The position numbers and the translations under genes are program-made. 64,000 nucleotides of DNA, taken from positions 62,001 to 126,000 of the forward strand of contig CP136508.1 in the NCBI GenBank assembly GCA_008011715.2. Reading direction: 5' to 3'. This stretch comes from [Empedobacter] haloabium. Its GTDB lineage: Bacteria > Pseudomonadota > Gammaproteobacteria > Burkholderiales > Burkholderiaceae_D. The notes beneath the pieces are model-generated. The model ran no database searches. It was not told where the DNA came from and saw only the letters and a list, made by a program, of their open reading frames with translations. Within the stretch, counting starts at the first letter, position 1, and each line of letters begins with the position of its first letter. Of the stretch, positions 36,413-47,752 are shown one piece after another.

Positions 36413-37444
36413 ATGTACGTCGTCCGTCCGGTAGAAGCCGGGGATATTGCAGCCCTCGAAGCGCTGGCCGCGGTGACCATGCCAGGGGTGCATACGCTGC
36501 CCAAGACGCGCGACAAGATCGAGCAGGCCGTGGAACGGTCGATCGCCTCGTTCGCCGCGCAAGTGGACATCCCAAGCGAGGAGTCCTACCTGTTCGTGCT
36601 GGAATCGCTGGCCGAGCGCCGAATCGTCGGCACCGCCGCCATCTTCGCCTCCGCCGGTTCCAATGGCACCTATTTTTCGTTCCGTAACGACGTGATCCAG
36701 CAGGTCTCGCGCGACCTGAACATCAGCCACAGCGTGCACGCGCTGACCTTGTGCTCGGAACTGACCGCGTATTCGCAGCTGTCGTCGTTCTACATCGACG
36801 AGGCGCTGCAGACGCGCCCCGAGGCGGCCCTGCTGTCGCGTTCCCGCCTGCTGTTCGCCGTGCAGCAGCCGCAGCGCTTCGGCGACCGCTTCTTCGTGCC
36901 GCTGGCCGGCGTGACCGACGAAAACGGCGGCTCGCCATTCTGGGACGCCCTGGGCCGCAAGTTCTTCAAGATGGACTTCCTGGACGCCGAGCGCGTCATC
37001 GGCGGTGCCCGCAACCGCACCCTGATCGTCGAGCTGATGCCGCATTACCCGGTCTACGTGCCGCTGCTGCCGGGCGACGCCCAGGCCGCGATGGGCCAGA
37101 TCCACCCGTCCGGCGAGCTGGCGTTCAACCTGCTCACCGAAGAAGGCTTCGAGGCCGACGAGTACATCGACATCTTCGACGGCGGCCCGATCCTGCAGGC
37201 GCACAAGCACGCGCTGCGCACCTTCACCAGTTCGCTGACCCTGCGCGTGCGCACCAGCGACGGCCAGGTACCGGAAGGCCCGCTGGTCAACTACGCGATC
37301 GCCAACACCGCCGGCCCCGCGTTCCGCGCGGTGACAATCGCCAGCCCGGAACTGGAAGGCTGCGAAGCGGTGGCCCTGAGCCCGGAACTGCAGGACATCC
37401 TGCGCGTCGCCGAAGGCGACAGCGTGACCTGCGTGCGCGTTTAA
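36413..37444 (+). CDS. aruF: Arginine N-succinyltransferase, alpha subunit (AruF-type)
   Basis: First AST step: succinyl-CoA plus arginine gives N2-succinylarginine. A 343-residue AstA-family protein with the N-terminal VVRPVEAGDIAALEALA and central NGGSPFWDALGRKFFKMDF motifs. Tandem presence with a paralogue directly downstream identifies the heterodimeric AruF/AruG form known from Pseudomonas, rather than single AstA. GAGGAG precedes the start. The 113 bp before it contain GC-rich inverted repeats but no T-run. Confidence 0.92.
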   Translation: MYVVRPVEAGDIAALEALAAVTMPGVHTLPKTRDKIEQAVERSIASFAAQVDIPSEESYLFVLESLAERRIVGTAAIFASAGSNGTYFSFRNDVIQQVSRDLNISHSVHALTLCSELTAYSQLSSFYIDEALQTRPEAALLSRSRLLFAVQQPQRFGDRFFVPLAGVTDENGGSPFWDALGRKFFKMDFLDAERVIGGARNRTLIVELMPHYPVYVPLLPGDAQAAMGQIHPSGELAFNLLTEEGFEADEYIDIFDGGPILQAHKHALRTFTSSLTLRVRTSDGQVPEGPLVNYAIANTAGPAFRAVTIASPELEGCEAVALSPELQDILRVAEGDSVTCVRV

Positions 37445-37466
37445 CATCCCTGAAGCGAGAACACCT

Positions 37467-38508
37467 ATGCTAGTTGTACGCGCCATCAACGAGAACGACC
37501 TGGACGCCCTGTACAGCATGGCCACGCAGGTCGGCACCGGCATGACCACGCTCAAGCCGGACATGAAGATGCTGGGTGACCGCCTGGCCACCGCGTGCGC
37601 CTCGTTCGCCGAGACGATCCCGCCGGAGCAGCGCGACTACATGTTCGTCATGGAGGACACCAGCAACGGCCGCATCGCCGGCGTCTGCGCCATCAAGGGC
37701 GCGGTCGGCCTGACGGAGCCGTTCTATAACTACCGCATCGGCACGCTGGTGCACTCCAGCCGCGAACTGAACGTGTTCACCAAGATGGACACGCTGTACC
37801 TGTCGAACGACCTGACCGGCTCCTCCGAACTGTGCTCGCTGTTCCTGCATCCGGACTACCGGCAGGGGCACAACGGCAAGCTGCTGTCGAAGAGCCGCTT
37901 CCTGTTCATCGCCCAGTTCCCGCACCTGTTCACGCAGAAGATCATCGCCGAGATGCGCGGCTACCAGGCCGAGGATGGCAGCTCGCCGTTCTACGAGGGC
38001 CTGGGCCGGCACTTCTTCAAGATGGATTTCCACCATGTAGACGACCTGACGGCGCTGGGCAAGAAGTCCTTCATCGCCGAGCTGATGCCGCGCCAGCCGC
38101 TGTACATCGACTACCTGCCGAAGGAAGCCCAGGAAGTGGTGGGCCAGGTGCACAAGTCGACCGCGCCAGCGCGCCGCCTGCTGGAGCAGGAAGGCCTGCA
38201 CTACGAGGGCTACGTCGACATCTTCGACGCCGGCCCCGTGCTGCAGGCGCGCGTGTCGGAACTGCGCGCGATGCGCGACAGCGAACTGGCGGTCGTGGCG
38301 CCGGATACCGACATGACGCACGCCTGCGCGCCGGCCCATCCGGAACCGACCCTGGTGTCGAACACGGTGCTCAAGGATTTCCGCATGATCATCACGCAGG
38401 CGACGCCGGTGAACGGCGAGATCGACCTGTCCACGCAGGACCTACAACTGCTGCGCTGCCATATGGGCGATACCGTGCGCACGCTGCCACTCAACGTGAG
38501 GAAGAACA

Positions 38509-38516
<8 letters not shown>
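37467..38516 (+). CDS. aruG: Arginine N-succinyltransferase, beta subunit (AruG-type)
   Basis: The 349-residue partner of the alpha subunit. The same fold is seen with DGSSPFYEGLGRHFFKMDF matching the motif in the first subunit, and YVDIFDAGPVLQAR near residue 250. It begins 22 bp after the alpha gene. Its stop overlaps the astD start by eight bases, implying coupled translation. Confidence 0.92.
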
Positions 38517-39985
<1,469 letters not shown>

Positions 39986-39994
39986 GTATTTGCC

Positions 39995-41332
39995 ATGAGC
40001 GCACGTGAATTCAACTTCGACGGCCTGGTCGGGCCGTCGCACAACTACGCTGGCCTGTCGTTCGGGAACGTCGCCTCGTTCAACAACGTCAAGAGTGCCT
40101 CCAATCCGAAGCAGGCCGCATTGCAAGGCCTGGCCAAGATGCGCGCGCTGGCCGCGCGCGGCTTCGCCCAGGCCGTGCTGCCGCCGCAGGACCGGCCCAA
40201 CTTCCGCCTGCTGCGCAGCCTCGGTTTCAGCGGCAGCGATGCCGACGTGCTGGCACGCGCCTACAAGGAGTCGCCCGTCATCCTGGCGTGCGCGTACTCC
40301 GCTTCGCCGATGTGGACGGCCAATGCCGCCACCGTCAGCCCGTCGCGCGACACGGCGGACGGCCGCGTGCACTTCACGCCGGCGAACCTGAACAACAAGC
40401 TGCACCGCGCGCTGGAATACGTGCAGACGACGCGCACGCTGAAGGCCATCTTCGCCGACGAGCGCCGTTTCGCCGTGCATGACGCGCTGCCATCGACGCC
40501 GGCCTTCGGCGACGAAGGCGCCGCCAACCACACCCGCCTGGGTGCCGGCCACGGCGCCGATGCGGTCGAGATGTTCGTCTATGGCCGCGTGGAGTTCGAT
40601 CCGAACGCGCCGGCGCCGAAGCGCTACCCGGCCCGCCAGACGCTGGAAGCGTCGCAGGCCGTGGCCCGCAAGCACGGCCTGGCCGAGGCGCGCACCGTCT
40701 ACGTCCAGCAGAATCCGGACGTGATCGACCAGGGCGTGTTCCATAACGACGTGATCGCCGTCGGCAACGCCAACGTGCTGTTCTACCACGAGCAGGCGTT
40801 CGCGGACGAGCAGGGCGCGCTGTTCCAGCTGCGCCAGGCCATGGCCGGCGTGGATGCGGAACTGACGCCGATCCGCGTCGACACCGGCATGGTGTCGGTG
40901 CAGGACGCGGTGCACAGCTACCTGTTCAACAGCCAGCTGCTGTCCAAGGACGGCGGCAAGATGGCGCTGGTGATCCCGCAGGAATGCCAGGAAAACGCCG
41001 CGGTGGCGCGCTACCTGGAAAGCCTGGTCGCCAGCGGCGGCCCGGTCGACGAGCTGATTCACTTCGACCTGCGCCAGAGCATGCGCAACGGCGGCGGTCC
41101 TGCTTGCCTGCGCCTGCGCGTGGCGCTGACGGACGAGGAAGCGGGCGCCATGCACCAGGGCGTGATCATGACGGAAGCGCTGTACCACACGCTGGTGGCG
41201 TGGGTCGAAAAGCACTACCGCGACAAGCTGGAGCCGAGCGACCTGGCCGACCCGAAACTGGCCATCGAGGTGCACGCCGCACTGGAGGAACTGGCGCGCA
41301 TCCTCGGCATGCCGGGGCTGTATGATCTGTAG
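39995..41332 (+). CDS. astB: N-succinylarginine dihydrolase
   Basis: Second AST step: succinylarginine to succinylornithine, CO2 and two ammonia. The 445 residues fit the family, with the N-terminal [20 protein letters not shown], the [10 protein letters not shown] segment carrying the catalytic His, and [14 protein letters not shown] with the nucleophile Cys near residue 370. It starts 9 bp after astD. Its intact frame argues that the pathway is under selection despite the astD frameshift. Confidence 0.95.
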   Translation: MSAREFNFDGLVGPSHNYAGLSFGNVASFNNVKSASNPKQAALQGLAKMRALAARGFAQAVLPPQDRPNFRLLRSLGFSGSDADVLARAYKESPVILACAYSASPMWTANAATVSPSRDTADGRVHFTPANLNNKLHRALEYVQTTRTLKAIFADERRFAVHDALPSTPAFGDEGAANHTRLGAGHGADAVEMFVYGRVEFDPNAPAPKRYPARQTLEASQAVARKHGLAEARTVYVQQNPDVIDQGVFHNDVIAVGNANVLFYHEQAFADEQGALFQLRQAMAGVDAELTPIRVDTGMVSVQDAVHSYLFNSQLLSKDGGKMALVIPQECQENAAVARYLESLVASGGPVDELIHFDLRQSMRNGGGPACLRLRVALTDEEAGAMHQGVIMTEALYHTLVAWVEKHYRDKLEPSDLADPKLAIEVHAALEELARILGMPGLYDL

Positions 41333-41365
41333 TTTTAGAGTTTGCAATCCTTTCAAGTGACCCAA

Positions 41366-41394
41366 GATGGGGCTGAGCGATCCTCGGCCCCATC
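41366..41394 (+). other. Stem-loop between astB and the glutamate dehydrogenase gene
   Basis: A 12-bp stem with one G-U pair (GATGGGGCTGAG, loop CGATC, CTCGGCCCCATC) in the 138-bp gap. No T-run follows, so it may be an mRNA processing or leader element rather than a terminator. Confidence 0.5.
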
Positions 41395-41470
41395 GGCCAT
41401 GACGGCATGATCGCAGGCGGCCCGCCACAAGCCCCGGCCGCGCGACACAACAACTATCTGGAGAAGCACG

Positions 41471-44400
41471 ATGACCAAAATGCCACAAGACCTGCGTAAA
41501 GAGACGCTGGATCTCGTCAATGCCGGCAAGCCGGCCGAAGGTAGCCAGGGAGACGATCAAGCGCGCGCGCTGATCGCCGCCTGGCTCAAGTCCCTGGACG
41601 ATGAAGACCTGGCGGATACCTCGCCCGACAGTCTCGCGCCGGTGCTGGTGGCAGGGTTCTCGCAAGCGGCACGCCGCACGGCGCCGGGCGCGCAGGTCGC
41701 CACGCTGCGCTACGCCGACGGTCGCGGCGGCATGGCCACCGCGCTCTTGATCCTGAACGACGACATGCCGTACCTGGTCGATTCGATCGTCATGGCGCTG
41801 CGCAAGCAGAAGGTCCTGGCCAACGGCGTGCTGAACGCCGTGCTGCCGGTCGCGCGCGATGCCAATGGCGCCGTCACGGCGGTCGGCGAAAGCGGCGCCA
41901 AGCTGGAATCCTACGTCCTGTGCCTGCTGGCCGAAGAGCTGGACGCCGCCGAGCTGCAGCAGCTGGTCGCCAGCATCGAGATGGTGGCGCGCGACGCCGC
42001 CGTCGTGAAGCGCGACCTGGCCGCGATGAAGGACCGCTTCACCGCCGTTGCCACCGCTGCCGCCGGGCAGGGCGAGGAGGGCGCCGAAGCGGCTGCCTTC
42101 CTGCAGTGGGCCCGCGACGAAGGCTTCGAGGTGCATGGCTACGCCTACTACCAGAACAAGCCGGGCGCCAAGGAACTGGAACGCGACATCCCGAGCCGCA
42201 TCGGCGTGCTGCGCGATACCGCGCACCCTGTGTACGGCACTTGCCTGGCCAATATCCCGGGCGATCCGGAAACGCTGTCGAAGCGCGCGCACACGCTGTC
42301 CATCGTCAAGGCCGACGTGGGCGGCACGCTGCACCGCGACCAGCAGCTGGACTTCATCGGCGTGCGCGCCACCGACGCCAACGGCAACCTGCTGGGCGAG
42401 CACTGCTTCATCGGCCTGTTCACCCGTGCCGCCATGCTGACACCGCTGGCGCGCCTGCCGTTCGCGCGCGGCCGCATCGCGCAAGTGCTGAAGATCGCCA
42501 ACCTGCGCCAGGAAGGCTTCCGCGCCGAGAAATTCATCGAGATCCTGGAGTCCCTGCCGCGCACGGAAGCGCTGGAAGCGGACCCGCAATGGCTGGCCGA
42601 CGTGTGCGGCTCGGTCGTTTCGCTGTACAAGCAGCCGCGCACGAAAGTGTTCGCGCGGCGTGACGTGTATGCGCGCCACCTGAACGTACTGGTCTACCTG
42701 CCGCGCGAGCGCTACAGCGCGAGCGTGGCCAATGCGCTGTCGCGCGCGCTGCAAGAGTCCTCCGGCGCCAGCCATGTCAGCTCGCAGACGCTGGTGGCCG
42801 ATGGCCCGCTGGCCCGCCTGTACCTGATCGCGCACGCCGCCCGTAATCCGCTCGACCTGGAAAGCGATATCCAGCGTCCGCTGCTGTCGATCCTGGACGG
42901 TTGGCACAACAGCTTCTCCGAACTGGCCGATGCCGTGCCGGACGAGCCGCTGCGCAACAACATGCGCCGCCTGTGCTCGACGCTACCGGTCGACTACGTG
43001 GCGTCCACGTCGCCGGCCGTCGCCTTCCACGACATCGACACGATCCTGCGCAATGGTCACGACAACCGTGTCAGTGTGCGCCTGGAGCTGGCCTCCGAAG
43101 CCGATCCCCTGACGACGATCCGTATCTACTCGGTGGACAAGGTGCCGACGCTGTCGTCGATCATGCCGGCCCTGCACAATGCGGGCGTGCTGATCGACCG
43201 CGAGCGTTCGCACTCGATCCGCACCGCCGACGGCAAGCGCCACTACGTGACGAGCCTGACGGTCGACGCGGCCAGCGCCGAGAAGCTGGCCAAGGATGGC
43301 GTGGCCCACGTGGCCGAGGACCTGTTCACGGCCCTGTTCAACGACGAGGTGGAAGACGGCCGCCTGAACGGCCTGGTGGTCGAGGGTGGCCTGAACAAGC
43401 GCCAGATCCAGCTGGTGCGCGCCTACATGAGCTACTGGCGCCAGACCGGCACGCAGTTCTCGGTGCGCTACATCGCCGAAAGCCTGCGCCGCCAACCATC
43501 GATGGTCAAGCAGATCGTCGACGCGTTCGAGCAGCGCTTCAATCCTGCCCTGGACGACGGCCAGCACGAATCGGCGCGCGACGCGCTGACGGGCCTGAAG
43601 GGCCGCCTGGCATCGGTCAACCACGCCGACACGGAAGTGATCCTGGCCGCGCTGATCGACCTGATGCAGGCGACCGTGCGCACCAACTACTTCCAGCAGA
43701 CCGATAACGGCGACAAGATCATCTTCAAGTTCGACACCAGCAACCTGGCGCTGGTGCCGGAACCGCGCCCGTACCGCGAGATCTACGTGTTCTCGCGCCG
43801 CTTCGAGGGCGTGCACCTGCGCGGCGGCCCGGTCGCCCGCGGCGGCCTGCGCTGGTCCGACCGCATGGAAGACTACCGCACCGAGGTGCTGGGCCTGGTC
43901 AAGGCGCAGATGGTGAAAAACGCCGTCATCGTGCCGGCCGGCGCCAAGGGTGGCTTTGTGTGCAAGCAGATGCCGGCCGGCGCGCCGCGTGAAGTGGTCG
44001 CGGCCGAAGGCGAAGCCGTCTACCGCCTGTTCATCGCCAGCCTGCTGGAAGTGACGGACAATCGCGTGCTGGGCAAGATCGTGCCGCCGGCCGACACGGT
44101 CCGCTACGACAACGACGACCCCTACCTGGTGGTCGCCGCCGACAAGGGCACCGCGACGTTCTCCGACATCGCCAACAGCATCGCGGTAAAACGCGGCTTC
44201 TGGCTGGGCGACGCGTTCGCGTCCGGCGGTTCGAACGGCTACGACCACAAGAAGCTGGGCATCACCGCCAAGGGCGCGTTCGAAGCGGTCAAGCGCCACT
44301 TCTACGAGATGGGCCATGACATGAACACGACGCCGTTCACCGTCGTCGGCGTCGGCGACATGTCGGGCGACGTGTTCGGCAACGGCGTGCTGCTGTCCAG

Positions 44401-46195
44401 GCAGATCAAACTGCTGGCCGCGTTCGACCATCGCCACATCTTCCTGGACCCGAATCCGGACACTGCGACGTCGTTCGCCGAACGCCAGCGCATGTTCGCG
44501 CTGCCGCGCTCCTCATGGGACGACTACAACAAGGCACTGATCTCGCAGGGCGGCGGCGTGTTCCCGCGCACCGCGCGCACGATCGAGCTGTCGCCGGAAG
44601 TGCGCGCGGCGCTGGACATCGCCGAGACGTCGCTGAGCCCCGAGGAGCTGATGCACCGCATCCTGCTGGCGCCGGTGGACCTGTTCTACAACGGCGGCAT
44701 CGGCACCTACATCAAGTCGTCCAGCGAAACGCACGCGCAGGTCAAGGACCGCGCCAACGACCATATCCGCGTCAACGGCAATGAGCTGCGCTGCAAGGTC
44801 GTCGCCGAGGGCGGCAACCTGGGCGCGACGCAGGCGGGCCGGATCGAATTCGCGCTGGCGGGCGGCCGCATCTTCACCGATGCGATCGACAACTCGGCCG
44901 GCGTGGACTGCTCCGACCATGAAGTGAACGCGAAGATCTGGCTGGACGTGGAAGTGAACGCCGGCCAGCTGAGCGAAGAAGAGCGCAACCGCGTGCTGAA
45001 CGACATGACGAACGATATCGAGCGCCTGGTCCTGCGCGACAATACGCAGCAGACGCGCCTGCTGGTGCGCGAGCAGCAGGCCCAGTCCGAAGGCTGGGTG
45101 CAGGACGGCTACGCCGCGCTGATCGCCAGCCTGGAGGAAGAGGGCGCCCTGTCGCGCGAGCTGGAGCAGTTGCCGACGGTGGCCGAGCTGGCGCGCCGCA
45201 AGGTCGACAACCGCGGCCTGACAACGCCGGAGCTGGCGGTCGTCATCGCCAACGTCAAGAACCGCTACAAGCGCACCCTGTCGGTGCTGCCGCTGACGGA
45301 AGAAAGCTGGGCCGAGTCGGTGCTGAAACCGTACTTCCCGGACCTGCTGGTGGCCACGCGCTCCGCGCTGGCGCACCCGCTGGCCAACGCGATCCTGGCG
45401 ACCGTGTTGGCCAACGAAGTGGTCAACCGCTGCGGTCCGCTGATGCTGCGCCGCCTGGCGGCCGATCACGGCGTGCCGGAAACGGACGTGATCCTGGCGT
45501 GGGGCCAGGCCTGGTCCGCGCTGAACCTGGCGCCGGTGTTCGACACGCTGGACGCGGACGCGCTGAACGTGCCGCGCGACGTCTCGATGAAGGTCGATGC
45601 GCGCACCCGCGGCATGCTGCGCGCCGCGATGGAAGGCGTGCTGTCGGTGCCGAAGGAACAGCTGCGCAATGCCGACGGCATGGCGGAACTGAAGCGCGTG
45701 TTCGCCGAGCCGGCGATGCTGGCCAAGCTGATGCCGGCCGATGCGAAATTCGAAGCGGAAGGCCAGCCGGCCCTGCGCGCCGAATTCGTGCAGGCCTGGA
45801 AGACGGTCGACGCGATCGAGAACGTGGCGGCCTTCCTGTTCGCGGCGCTGTCGGTCAAGCGTCCGGCCGGGATGGACCTGCCGGGCTTTATCCACGTCGG
45901 CATGGCGCTGCGCAGCCGCGCCGGCATCGACACGCTGGAACGCGGCCTGAAGCTGCCAGCCTCCAGCCGTTCGCAGGAACAGCTGCGCAGCTACGCCCAG
46001 CAGGCGCTGGGCCGCACCCAGCAACGCCTGCTGGCCCAGGTGCTGGCGCAGGGCGGCAGCGAGCAGGCCGTCGAGGCGGTGGTCGGTTCGTTGCAGGTGC
46101 CGGCATTTACGGCGCCGTCCGACCTGGAGCAGGCGATGCTGGACGTGTGGACGTTGTCCGAAGCGGTCAGCGGCCCGCAGGCAAAGGCGGCTTGA
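41471..46195 (+). CDS. gdhB: NAD-specific glutamate dehydrogenase, 180-kDa class
   Basis: A 1574-residue enzyme oxidising glutamate to 2-oxoglutarate and ammonia with NAD+. A long regulatory N-terminal half is followed by the catalytic core, with the substrate lysine motif GAKGGFVCK (about residue 824) and the dinucleotide segment VGDMSGDVFGNG (about residue 960), then LAPVDLFYNGGIGTYIKSS. GGAG precedes the start. It stands inside the AST cluster between astB and astE, and astE starts two bases after its stop, so it is co-expressed with the pathway that makes glutamate. Confidence 0.94.
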   Translation: MTKMPQDLRKETLDLVNAGKPAEGSQGDDQARALIAAWLKSLDDEDLADTSPDSLAPVLVAGFSQAARRTAPGAQVATLRYADGRGGMATALLILNDDMPYLVDSIVMALRKQKVLANGVLNAVLPVARDANGAVTAVGESGAKLESYVLCLLAEELDAAELQQLVASIEMVARDAAVVKRDLAAMKDRFTAVATAAAGQGEEGAEAAAFLQWARDEGFEVHGYAYYQNKPGAKELERDIPSRIGVLRDTAHPVYGTCLANIPGDPETLSKRAHTLSIVKADVGGTLHRDQQLDFIGVRATDANGNLLGEHCFIGLFTRAAMLTPLARLPFARGRIAQVLKIANLRQEGFRAEKFIEILESLPRTEALEADPQWLADVCGSVVSLYKQPRTKVFARRDVYARHLNVLVYLPRERYSASVANALSRALQESSGASHVSSQTLVADGPLARLYLIAHAARNPLDLESDIQRPLLSILDGWHNSFSELADAVPDEPLRNNMRRLCSTLPVDYVASTSPAVAFHDIDTILRNGHDNRVSVRLELASEADPLTTIRIYSVDKVPTLSSIMPALHNAGVLIDRERSHSIRTADGKRHYVTSLTVDAASAEKLAKDGVAHVAEDLFTALFNDEVEDGRLNGLVVEGGLNKRQIQLVRAYMSYWRQTGTQFSVRYIAESLRRQPSMVKQIVDAFEQRFNPALDDGQHESARDALTGLKGRLASVNHADTEVILAALIDLMQATVRTNYFQQTDNGDKIIFKFDTSNLALVPEPRPYREIYVFSRRFEGVHLRGGPVARGGLRWSDRMEDYRTEVLGLVKAQMVKNAVIVPAGAKGGFVCKQMPAGAPREVVAAEGEAVYRLFIASLLEVTDNRVLGKIVPPADTVRYDNDDPYLVVAADKGTATFSDIANSIAVKRGFWLGDAFASGGSNGYDHKKLGITAKGAFEAVKRHFYEMGHDMNTTPFTVVGVGDMSGDVFGNGVLLSRQIKLLAAFDHRHIFLDPNPDTATSFAERQRMFALPRSSWDDYNKALISQGGGVFPRTARTIELSPEVRAALDIAETSLSPEELMHRILLAPVDLFYNGGIGTYIKSSSETHAQVKDRANDHIRVNGNELRCKVVAEGGNLGATQAGRIEFALAGGRIFTDAIDNSAGVDCSDHEVNAKIWLDVEVNAGQLSEEERNRVLNDMTNDIERLVLRDNTQQTRLLVREQQAQSEGWVQDGYAALIASLEEEGALSRELEQLPTVAELARRKVDNRGLTTPELAVVIANVKNRYKRTLSVLPLTEESWAESVLKPYFPDLLVATRSALAHPLANAILATVLANEVVNRCGPLMLRRLAADHGVPETDVILAWGQAWSALNLAPVFDTLDADALNVPRDVSMKVDARTRGMLRAAMEGVLSVPKEQLRNADGMAELKRVFAEPAMLAKLMPADAKFEAEGQPALRAEFVQAWKTVDAIENVAAFLFAALSVKRPAGMDLPGFIHVGMALRSRAGIDTLERGLKLPASSRSQEQLRSYAQQALGRTQQRLLAQVLAQGGSEQAVEAVVGSLQVPAFTAPSDLEQAMLDVWTLSEAVSGPQAKAA

Positions 46196-46196
46196 C

Positions 46197-47192
46197 ATGG
46201 CGGGTGACGGACACGCTGCGCTGCCGCCAGCAGTGAAGGCACTGGCGGAGGCGGATTTTTCCGCCGTCGCCGGCAGTTTCACGCAAGCCGGCTTCACGGT
46301 CGCGCAACCGGCCGACGGCATCCTGACGCTCCGCCGGCCGGGCGAGCTGCGCCCGGCCGTGCTGGTGTCGGTGGGCGTGCACGGCGACGAGACGGGCCCG
46401 ATCGAACTGACGGCCTACCTGCTCGACGCGCTGGCGCGCGAGCCGCAAGCGCTGGCGGTGGACCTGATGGTCTGCGTCGGCAATATCGGCGCGATCCGGG
46501 CCGGCAAGCGCTTCATCGACGCGGACCTGAACCGCATGTTCCGCGTCGAACGGGGTTCGCTGGCCGGCACCGCCGAAGCGGCGCGGGCGGACGAGATGAT
46601 CGCCGCCACGGTGGCGTTCTTCGCCCACGCCGGGCCGCGGCGCTGGCACCTGGACCTGCACACGGCGATCCGGCCGTCCGTCTACCCGACCTTCGCGATC
46701 GTGCCCGACCTGATCGAGGCGGGCGCCAAGCGCGAGCTGGTGTCCTGGCTGGGCGAGGCGGGCATCGGCGCCATCATCATGAACCCGGAATCGGTCGGCA
46801 CCTACAGCTACTACAGCGCCGAGCACCATGGCGCCGCCGGCACGACGGTGGAGCTGGGCCGCATCGGCACGCTGGGGCAGAACGACCTGTCGCAGTTCGA
46901 TGCCGCGTCGCGCGCGCTGGACCGCCTGCTGCGCGGTGGCCCGGCCCCGGCATCGCCGGAGCTGCCACACGTGTACAAGGTCGCGCGCAACATCATCAAG
47001 CTGTCGGACGCCTTCACGATGGCGTTCGGCAAGGACACGCAGAACTTCACGGCACTGAAGCGGGGCGACGAGATCGCCCGCGACGGCGACACCGTCTACA
47101 CGGTGCAGCACGACGAAGAACTGGTCGTATTCCCGAACCCGGACGTGCGCGTGGGCCTGCGCGCCGGCCTGATGATTACCCGCGCCGAGTAA
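46197..47192 (+). CDS. astE: Succinylglutamate desuccinylase
   Basis: Last AST step: hydrolysis of N-succinylglutamate to glutamate and succinate. A zinc hydrolase of 331 residues in the AstE/aspartoacylase family, with the metal site SVGVHGDETGPIEL (His, Glu), the DLNRMFR substrate segment, DLHTAIRPS (zinc His) and TVELGRIG. The ATG lies one base after the glutamate dehydrogenase stop. Confidence 0.94.
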   Translation: MAGDGHAALPPAVKALAEADFSAVAGSFTQAGFTVAQPADGILTLRRPGELRPAVLVSVGVHGDETGPIELTAYLLDALAREPQALAVDLMVCVGNIGAIRAGKRFIDADLNRMFRVERGSLAGTAEAARADEMIAATVAFFAHAGPRRWHLDLHTAIRPSVYPTFAIVPDLIEAGAKRELVSWLGEAGIGAIIMNPESVGTYSYYSAEHHGAAGTTVELGRIGTLGQNDLSQFDAASRALDRLLRGGPAPASPELPHVYKVARNIIKLSDAFTMAFGKDTQNFTALKRGDEIARDGDTVYTVQHDEELVVFPNPDVRVGLRAGLMITRAE

Positions 47193-47231
47193 GCCAAACA
47201 GCCGAGTTCGTGCCTCGGCCGCAGAATGCAA

Positions 47232-47260
47232 AAAGCCGCCCTCGGGCGGCTTTGTTTTGG
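47232..47260 (+). terminator. Terminator after astE
   Basis: Stem AAAGCCGCCC, gap TC, GGGCGGCTTT, then GTTTTGG. It ends the AST transcript and also faces the convergent small membrane gene. Confidence 0.85.
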
Positions 47261-47272
47261 CTGGGGCTGCTG

Positions 47273-47569
47273 TCAGGCCGGTTGCAGGCGCGGGCGGCGC
47301 GGCGCCGCCTCGGCACTGGCGGGCCTGGTCGTGGCAGACGACGCCCGCGCGGCCGTGGCCGGGACAGGCGACGAAACTGTGGCGTACCCAGTGTCCGTCA
47401 CGTCGGCATTCTCGCCAGGAATGATCGGCGCGGCAGTGCGCGCCGCCGGCAGCCAGCCCACGATCGCCGCGGTCGCGACCGCGCTGAGCAGGATGACGGC
47501 GATGGCGGCACCAGCCATCAGCGGATGAATGCGCGTGGAGGTGGTCGGTATCTTCTGATAGAGCGTCAT
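47273..47569 (-). CDS. Small single-span membrane protein, function unknown (98 residues)
   Basis: The start has a strong AAGGAGG ribosome site. A short cytoplasmic head (TLYQKIPTTSTRIHPL) precedes one membrane helix (MAGAAIAVILLSAVATAAIVGW), then a Pro/Ala/Thr-rich low-complexity tail. The head and helix recall the N-terminus of glycine-zipper 2TM proteins, but no glycine zipper follows, so it could be a shortened relative; this is a tentative resemblance. Confidence 0.65.
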   Translation of the reverse strand: MTLYQKIPTTSTRIHPLMAGAAIAVILLSAVATAAIVGWLPAARTAAPIIPGENADVTDTGYATVSSPVPATAARASSATTRPASAEAAPRRPRLQPA

Positions 47570-47752
47570 GCGGCCTCCTTGTGACGTTGGCGTTGGGGTT
47601 GATGAAAGAGTACCGAATTGACTATTTGCAAGCTACCGTTTGGCTGTATCAAAAGTAAGCACTTGTAACGACGGACGCAATGTCGGGAGGAACGGGACAG
47701 GTAAGGCCGTATAAATCTCGCTACACTCGTTACTGGCAAACCAGGAGGAACC

